From: Peptococcaceae bacterium
Lineage (GTDB): Bacteria; Bacillota; Peptococcia; Peptococcales; Peptococcaceae
Reading direction: 5' to 3'
Assembly: GCA_900756555.1 (NCBI GenBank)
Contig: CAAEKP010000026.1
Span: forward strand, 1-10,611
DNA length: 10,611 nt
The notes below the pieces were generated by a model, which was not told the DNA's origin, did not search any database, and saw only the letters and a list, made by a program, of their open reading frames with translations. Shown here piece after piece: positions 7,150-10,611 of the stretch. A program made the translations under genes and the position numbers. Position 1 is the stretch's first letter; every line of letters begins with the position of its first letter.

Positions 7150-7229
7150 CGAAGGGAGGTGCCGTAAGCAGATAGCCTTGTGCAGATATTATTGTGTCTG
7201 GAGGCGGTTTGCTGCGGCAACTCCTTTCG
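7150..7229 (+). other. 80-base imperfect hairpin burying an orphan Shine-Dalgarno, between the YacL-like gene and ispD
   Basis: This interval folds onto itself almost entirely. The outer stem 7150–7164 with 7215–7229 has 14 of 15 columns paired (one G·T wobble at 7154/7225, one mismatch at 7159/7220). Next come 7167–7173 with 7207–7213 (two wobbles), 7175–7179 with 7201–7205 (one wobble) and 7183–7188 with 7195–7200 (one wobble), closed by a 6-base loop. That makes about 32 pairs. The left arm contains AAGGGAGGTG, a consensus ribosome site, but no usable start follows at normal distance (GTGCCGTAA stops at once). The element ends 24 bases before the ispD ATG and leaves the ispD ribosome site (GGAAGG, 7238–7243) free. 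It could be a structured leader, an RNA processing site, or a palindromic dispersed repeat. No known RNA class is recognised. Confidence 0.55.
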
Positions 7230-7253
7230 ATGTGTCTGGAAGGTTGTAGTATT

Positions 7254-7955
7254 ATGAGAACTGTGATGAAGACAGCAGTAGTTATTTTAGCCGCTGGTTC
7301 GGGCAAACGAATGCAGGCCGGGCACAATAAAATGTTTCTCACCTTGCAGGGCAAGACTATTCTGGAACACACTGTGCAGGCCTTTCAAAGCAGTGCATCA
7401 GTTGATGGCATTGTAATTGTTGCCAGACAGGAAGAACTGGAGCAGGTACAGCAGATGGTTTCAGCTGCAAGCTATTCCAAGATTATCGGCTATACTGCCG
7501 GCGGTAAGGAGCGGCAGGATTCTGTGTACTGCGGTTTGCAGGCCTTGCCGGAGGATTATACCTATGTGATGATTCACGATGGCGCACGGCCTTTTGTGAC
7601 AGCGACGCTCATTGAGCAGCTGCTGGCCGATGTGACCGATCAGTGCGGTACTATTGCCGCTGTGCCGGCCAAAGACACCATCAAGCGGGTGGACGCTAAT
7701 GGCATGGTGCAGCAGACACTGGTGCGCAGTGAGCTGTGGAACGTGCAAACTCCACAGTGTTTTGCCACAATAGCCATCCGGCGCTGTCATCAGCTGGCAC
7801 AGCAGGAGGGCTATTATGGCACGGACGATGCCTCTCTGGCAGAGCGCTATGGCTTGCAGGTAAAAGTTGTGCCGGCTTACTATGAAAATATCAAGCTGAC
7901 CACACCGGAAGATTTGGATGTGGCAGAAGTCTTTTTAAAACGGTTAAAAAGTTGA
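7254..7955 (+). CDS. ispD: 2-C-methyl-D-erythritol 4-phosphate cytidylyltransferase IspD
   Basis: IspD joins MEP to CTP, giving CDP-methylerythritol and pyrophosphate, the third step of the MEP route to isoprenoid precursors, in the cytosol. The 233 residues show the CTP-binding LAAGSGKRM at 12–20 and a conserved Lys at 26 (HNKMFL), then AGGKERQDSV at 82–91 and HDGARP at 108–113. RSELWNVQTPQ and the NIKLTTPEDL near the end are also family hallmarks. The start is the ATG at 7254, with GGAAGG (7238–7243) 10 bases upstream; the ATG at 7266 is a possible alternative and would still keep the whole fold. The open frame continues back to 7194, but that part lies in the hairpin element and has no family likeness. 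It is followed after 10 bases by ispF, the usual pairing; the two are fused into one protein in some other bacteria. Confidence 0.96.
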   Translation: MRTVMKTAVVILAAGSGKRMQAGHNKMFLTLQGKTILEHTVQAFQSSASVDGIVIVARQEELEQVQQMVSAASYSKIIGYTAGGKERQDSVYCGLQALPEDYTYVMIHDGARPFVTATLIEQLLADVTDQCGTIAAVPAKDTIKRVDANGMVQQTLVRSELWNVQTPQCFATIAIRRCHQLAQQEGYYGTDDASLAERYGLQVKVVPAYYENIKLTTPEDLDVAEVFLKRLKS

Positions 7956-7965
7956 GGTGATTGCA

Positions 7966-8439
7966 ATGCGAATTGGCTTTGGCTATGATGTTCATCGTCT
8001 GGTGGAAGATAGAAAACTGATTCTGGGCGGTGTGGAAGTGCCTTATGAGAAGGGTCTGCTGGGTCATTCGGATGCGGATGTGTTGGTACATGCATTGATG
8101 GACGCCATGCTGGGCGCTGCCGGGATGGGTGATATAGGCCGCCACTTTCCAGACAATGATAACCAGTACAAAGGCATTTCCAGTATGATTTTGCTGCAAA
8201 AAGTAACAGAACTGTTGACAGAAGCAGGATATATGGTGAATAATATTGATGTTACCGTAGTGGCACAGCGTCCTAAACTGGCTGGCTTCATCCCACAGAT
8301 GGAACAAAATCTGGCGGATGTGCTGCAAGTGGCAACCGATGCGGTTAACGTAAAAGCAACAACCACAGAAAAACTGGGTTTTGAAGGTGAAGGGCTGGGT
8401 ATTTCCGCTTACGCGGTCTGCTCTATCGAAAAAAAGTAG
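7966..8439 (+). CDS. ispF: 2-C-methyl-D-erythritol 2,4-cyclodiphosphate synthase IspF
   Basis: IspF cyclises CDP-methylerythritol 2-phosphate to MEcPP with loss of CMP, the fifth step of the MEP pathway; the family works as a trimer with active sites between subunits. The 157-residue product has the metal ligands D8 and H10 (GYDVH) and H42 (VLVHALMDA) at the positions known for the E. coli enzyme. It also has the HSDAD loop at 34–38, GDIGRHFPD, and the C-terminal ATTTEKLGF segment that contacts the nucleotide. Length is standard. The ATG at 7966 is preferred: GAGGTGA (7954–7960), overlapping the ispD stop, lies 5 bases upstream, while an in-frame GTG at 7957 is part of that site. The IspE kinase that acts between IspD and IspF is not in this window. 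Confidence 0.97.
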   Translation: MRIGFGYDVHRLVEDRKLILGGVEVPYEKGLLGHSDADVLVHALMDAMLGAAGMGDIGRHFPDNDNQYKGISSMILLQKVTELLTEAGYMVNNIDVTVVAQRPKLAGFIPQMEQNLADVLQVATDAVNVKATTTEKLGFEGEGLGISAYAVCSIEKK

Positions 8440-8523
8440 AAGTCAGAGATTCTGCGGTTGTGCCAACAGACATCAGGACAGACAGAACAATATTAGATAA
8501 AAATGATTTTGGAGGAATGAATC

Positions 8524-9978
8524 ATGGAAACTTATAGAGTGCGCTTTGCGCCAAGTCCAACAGGCCCATTACATATTGGTGGCGCCCGTTCTGCATTATT
8601 TAACTATTTACTGGCGCGGAAAAGCGGCGGTCAGTTTGTAGTAAGAATTGAAGATACTGATCTGGAACGTTCCAGCAAAGAGTCGGAAGTAAATATTTTT
8701 GAATCCTTAAAATGGCTGGGCTTAGATGCCGATGAATCTGTCATGGATGGCGGCGATTACGGCCCGTATCGTCAGACAGAAAGATTGGATATCTACAAAA
8801 AATATGCCGATCAGCTGTTAGCAGAAGGCAAAGCCTACTACTGTTTTTGCAGTGAAGAAGAAATTGAAGCAGAACGCGCGGCTGCTATGGAAAAAGGCGA
8901 AATGCCAATGTACAGCGGCAAATGCCGCAGCCTGACCCCGGAACAGCAGCAGGAACTGCTGGCACAGGGTAAAAAGCCAGTGATTCGTCTGCATGTGCCA
9001 CATGGTGAAAAATTAGTGGTGGATGATGCGGTGCGCGGTGTGGTTACCTTTGAATCCGACGGCGTGGGCGACTTTGTTATCGTGAAATCCGATGGCATCC
9101 CAACCTACAACTTTGCTGTTGTAATTGATGATTATCTGATGAAAATCAGTCATGTTATCCGCGCGGAAGAACATTTATCCAACACCCCGCGTCAGATTGC
9201 AGTATACCATGCGCTGGGATGGGAAGTGCCAAAATTCGCGCATATTTCTCTGATTCTGGGCGAAGACCGCAAGAAAATGAGCAAACGTCATGGTGCAACA
9301 TCTGTAACACAGTATGAAAAACTGGGCTATCTGCCAGAAGCAGTGTTTAACTTCCTGGCTCTGCTGGGTTGGTCTCCAGGCGGCGAAGATGAAATTATGA
9401 CCAAAGAAGAAATCATCGAAAAATTCTCTCTGGACGCTGTATCTAAGAGCCCGGCTGTGTTTGATATGGAAAAACTGAAATGGCTGAACGGTCATTACAT
9501 CCGTCAGAGTTCTGTTGAACGTCTGGTAGGTCTGGCTATTCCTTACTTACAGAGTGAAGGCTATCTGAAAGAAGAAGTGACCGAGGCAGACAGACAGTGG
9601 GTAACTCTGATTGTGCAGGCCTTACAGGAAAAAATTCATACAATCAATGATATTGGTGAATTTATGCCACTGTTTGTGGGCGAAGATATCACCATTGAAG
9701 ATGAAGAAGCCAAAGAAGTACTGGCTGACCCGGATGTGCCAACTGTAATCTATGCATTCAAAGAAAAACTGGCTGAACTGCCAGAATGGAATGCAGACGA
9801 TGTAAAGAAAATCTTCAAAGCAATCAGCAAAGAAACCGGACTGAAAGGCAAAAAAGTATTTATGCCAATTCGTGTGGCGCTGACAGGTCAGATGCATGGC
9901 CCAGACCTGCACTTCATTATCCCTGTATTAGGGCCTGAGCTGGTGGCAAAACGTCTGCAAAAAACGGTGAACCTGTAA
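8524..9978 (+). CDS. gltX: Glutamyl-tRNA synthetase GltX
   Basis: GltX charges tRNA-Glu with glutamate using ATP; many Firmicutes enzymes also charge tRNA-Gln for later amidation, but this sequence alone does not let me decide which. The 484-residue class I synthetase has the HIGH-type motif PSPTGPLHIGG at 10–20 and the KMSKR loop at 251–255. The glutamate-site segment RIEDTD is at 41–46. A likely zinc site is C107-F-C109 with Y130 and C134 (YSGKC). The helical anticodon-binding region fills the last 160 or so residues. GGAGGA (8511–8516) sits 7 bases before the ATG. The 84-base gap after ispF shows no convincing promoter or terminator. The stop TAA overlaps the next gene's ATG by one base. 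Confidence 0.98.
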   Translation: METYRVRFAPSPTGPLHIGGARSALFNYLLARKSGGQFVVRIEDTDLERSSKESEVNIFESLKWLGLDADESVMDGGDYGPYRQTERLDIYKKYADQLLAEGKAYYCFCSEEEIEAERAAAMEKGEMPMYSGKCRSLTPEQQQELLAQGKKPVIRLHVPHGEKLVVDDAVRGVVTFESDGVGDFVIVKSDGIPTYNFAVVIDDYLMKISHVIRAEEHLSNTPRQIAVYHALGWEVPKFAHISLILGEDRKKMSKRHGATSVTQYEKLGYLPEAVFNFLALLGWSPGGEDEIMTKEEIIEKFSLDAVSKSPAVFDMEKLKWLNGHYIRQSSVERLVGLAIPYLQSEGYLKEEVTEADRQWVTLIVQALQEKIHTINDIGEFMPLFVGEDITIEDEEAKEVLADPDVPTVIYAFKEKLAELPEWNADDVKKIFKAISKETGLKGKKVFMPIRVALTGQMHGPDLHFIIPVLGPELVAKRLQKTVNL

Positions 9979-10493
9979 TGCAATCTGTTCAGGTGCGTGT
10001 TATGACACAGGCTGACTGGCCTGCGGTGGCTGCCATCTATGAGCAGGGGATTGCGCATCACAAAGCCACCTTTGCGCAGCAGGCACCTTCCTATGCGGAA
10101 TGGGACGGCGAACATCACAAGCACAGCCGTCTGGTGGCGTGCGCTGCTGACGGTCAGATTGCCGGTTGGGTGGCGATTGCGCCCAGCTTTGGCGCAGGTC
10201 GTGGTGTGTACAGCGGTGTGGCGGAAGTGAGTATTTATATCCATGACGATTATCAGCATCAGGGTATTGGCTGTTTGCTGCTGGGCGCAGTAGCCGCCGA
10301 GAGCGAGCGCAATGGCATCTGGACATTGGAAGCGTTGATTTTTGATGATAATCTGCCCAGTCTGGAATTGTTTCGCAAATGCGGCTATGCTGACCTTGGG
10401 GTACGTCAAAAGCTGGGATATGACACTGCCTTACAGCGGTGGCGTAATGTAGCCGTGTTAGAGCGGCGCAGCAATGCAAAAGATTTTGCTTGA
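9978..10493 (+). CDS. GNAT N-acetyltransferase, phosphinothricin / methionine sulfoximine acetyltransferase type
   Basis: The enzyme would move an acetyl group from acetyl-CoA to an amine. The 171 residues show the GNAT acetyl-CoA loop Q93-H-Q-G-I-G98 after the strand VAEVSIYI, and an Asn at 125 in the helix-start segment DDNLPSLELFRKCGY. The N-terminal IYEQGI...ATF and the C-terminal region with GVRQKLGYD and WRNVAVLERR follow the pattern of the PAT/Bar and MddA/YncA group, which act on phosphinothricin or methionine sulfoximine and sulfone. The true substrate is unknown, and many such annotated enzymes have none established. Its ATG overlaps the gltX stop (TAATG) with only a modest ribosome site (GGTGA, 9966–9970), so it depends on gltX translation. 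Its TGA lies inside the -35 box of the next promoter. Confidence 0.9.
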   Translation: MQSVQVRVMTQADWPAVAAIYEQGIAHHKATFAQQAPSYAEWDGEHHKHSRLVACAADGQIAGWVAIAPSFGAGRGVYSGVAEVSIYIHDDYQHQGIGCLLLGAVAAESERNGIWTLEALIFDDNLPSLELFRKCGYADLGVRQKLGYDTALQRWRNVAVLERRSNAKDFA

Positions 10494-10519
10494 CAAAGCA
10501 CAGCAAAGTCCCATACAAT
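10490..10519 (+). promoter_or_regulatory. Sigma-A-type promoter overlapping the GNAT stop codon
   Basis: A perfect TTGACA (10490–10495) and TACAAT (10514–10519), one base off consensus, are 18 bases apart. The GNAT stop TGA (10491–10493) is contained in the -35 box. The start would be near 10526, directly before the T-box-like leader. This makes the downstream transcription unit independent of the radA cluster, although read-through from it is possible because no terminator lies between. Confidence 0.8.
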
Positions 10520-10525
10520 ACAGAT

Positions 10526-10611
10526 ATGGTTTTGTTGACAATCAAATAAGCAAAAACAAAGAACGGGTAGAGTATTTTTGTGGGAAGTGCCAGAGAGGGT
10601 TTGTCATTGGC
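10526..10611 (+). promoter_or_regulatory. T-box leader, 5' part of stem I (cut by the window end)
   Basis: From 10560 the text GAACGGGTAGAGTA carries the GGG-A-AGTA opening of T-box stem I (AGTA at 10571–10574). The AGAGAGG of the distal AG-bulge motif follows at 10592–10598, 17 bases after the AGTA. GCC (10589–10591) can pair with GGC (10609–10611) around it. The specifier loop, antiterminator with TGGNACCGCG and terminator lie outside the window, so the sensed tRNA is not visible. T-box RNAs bind uncharged tRNA and then let transcription continue into synthetase or amino-acid genes. In B. subtilis a T-box leader precedes cysE–cysS after gltX, so tRNA-Cys is the likely ligand here; that is inference from gene order. 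Confidence 0.75.

Noticed and set aside
7150..7229. The hairpin as an integron attC site
   Set aside because: No GTTRRRY/RYYYAAC core pair is present at the ends, and the neighbours are housekeeping genes.
7180..7257. A 25-codon frame starting at GTG 7180 whose TGA overlaps the ispD ATG, a possible leader peptide
   Set aside because: The orphan ribosome site is about 18 bases from the GTG, too far, and the peptide has no run of one amino acid. It is explained as well by chance within the hairpin.
8440..8523. A promoter or terminator between ispF and gltX
   Set aside because: TTGTGC (8458–8463) has no -10 box at the right distance, and the only inverted repeat (GTTG/CAAC) is four bases long.
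10535..10540. A second TTGACA as an alternative promoter for the right-hand unit
   Set aside because: No -10-like hexamer lies 16–18 bases downstream (the bases there are aaagaa); the pair at 10490 and 10514 is better and leaves room for the leader.

Overview
The window is a stretch of a Firmicutes-type chromosome. The gene order radA–disA–yacL-like–ispD–ispF–gltX, followed by what looks like a T-box leader, is the arrangement known from Bacillus and related phyla members, where cysE–cysS follows. Moderate base composition, Shine-Dalgarno-led starts and one-base stop/start overlaps fit this. A Negativicutes host (Acidaminococcaceae-like) is my guess from the style of the proteins, not something the sequence proves.

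Left part (1–3381). The window opens inside an alkaline-phosphatase-superfamily phosphodiesterase, which ends at 681. A long imperfect hairpin follows. Next comes a visibly AT-richer group on the same strand: an unrecognised 318-residue protein, a small protein with two CxxC pairs, a stand-alone ABC ATPase of the YlmA/ModF-like kind, and a 77-residue membrane ORF that resembles only the C-terminal end of an SLC13/DASS anion permease. A strong terminator with complementary A and T flanks closes this group.

Right part (3382–10493). A sigma-A-type promoter starts a seven-gene co-directional cluster: radA (recombination ATPase), disA (c-di-AMP synthase), a membrane PIN–TRAM protein, ispD and ispF (two steps of the MEP isoprenoid pathway), gltX (glutamyl-tRNA synthetase) and a GNAT acetyltransferase of the phosphinothricin/methionine-sulfoximine acetyltransferase type. 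I see no clear terminator inside it. radA and disA abut with no spacer, ispD/ispF are 10 bases apart, and gltX/GNAT overlap by one base. The 120-base gap before ispD holds an 80-base element that can fold into one long hairpin and buries a consensus Shine-Dalgarno sequence that has no start codon.

Right edge (10490–10611). A promoter whose -35 box overlaps the GNAT stop codon drives a leader with T-box stem I hallmarks, cut by the window end. Most of the window is conserved housekeeping. The parts that deserve a second look are the 7150–7229 hairpin, the unrecognised three-gene ABC group and the truncated permease ORF.
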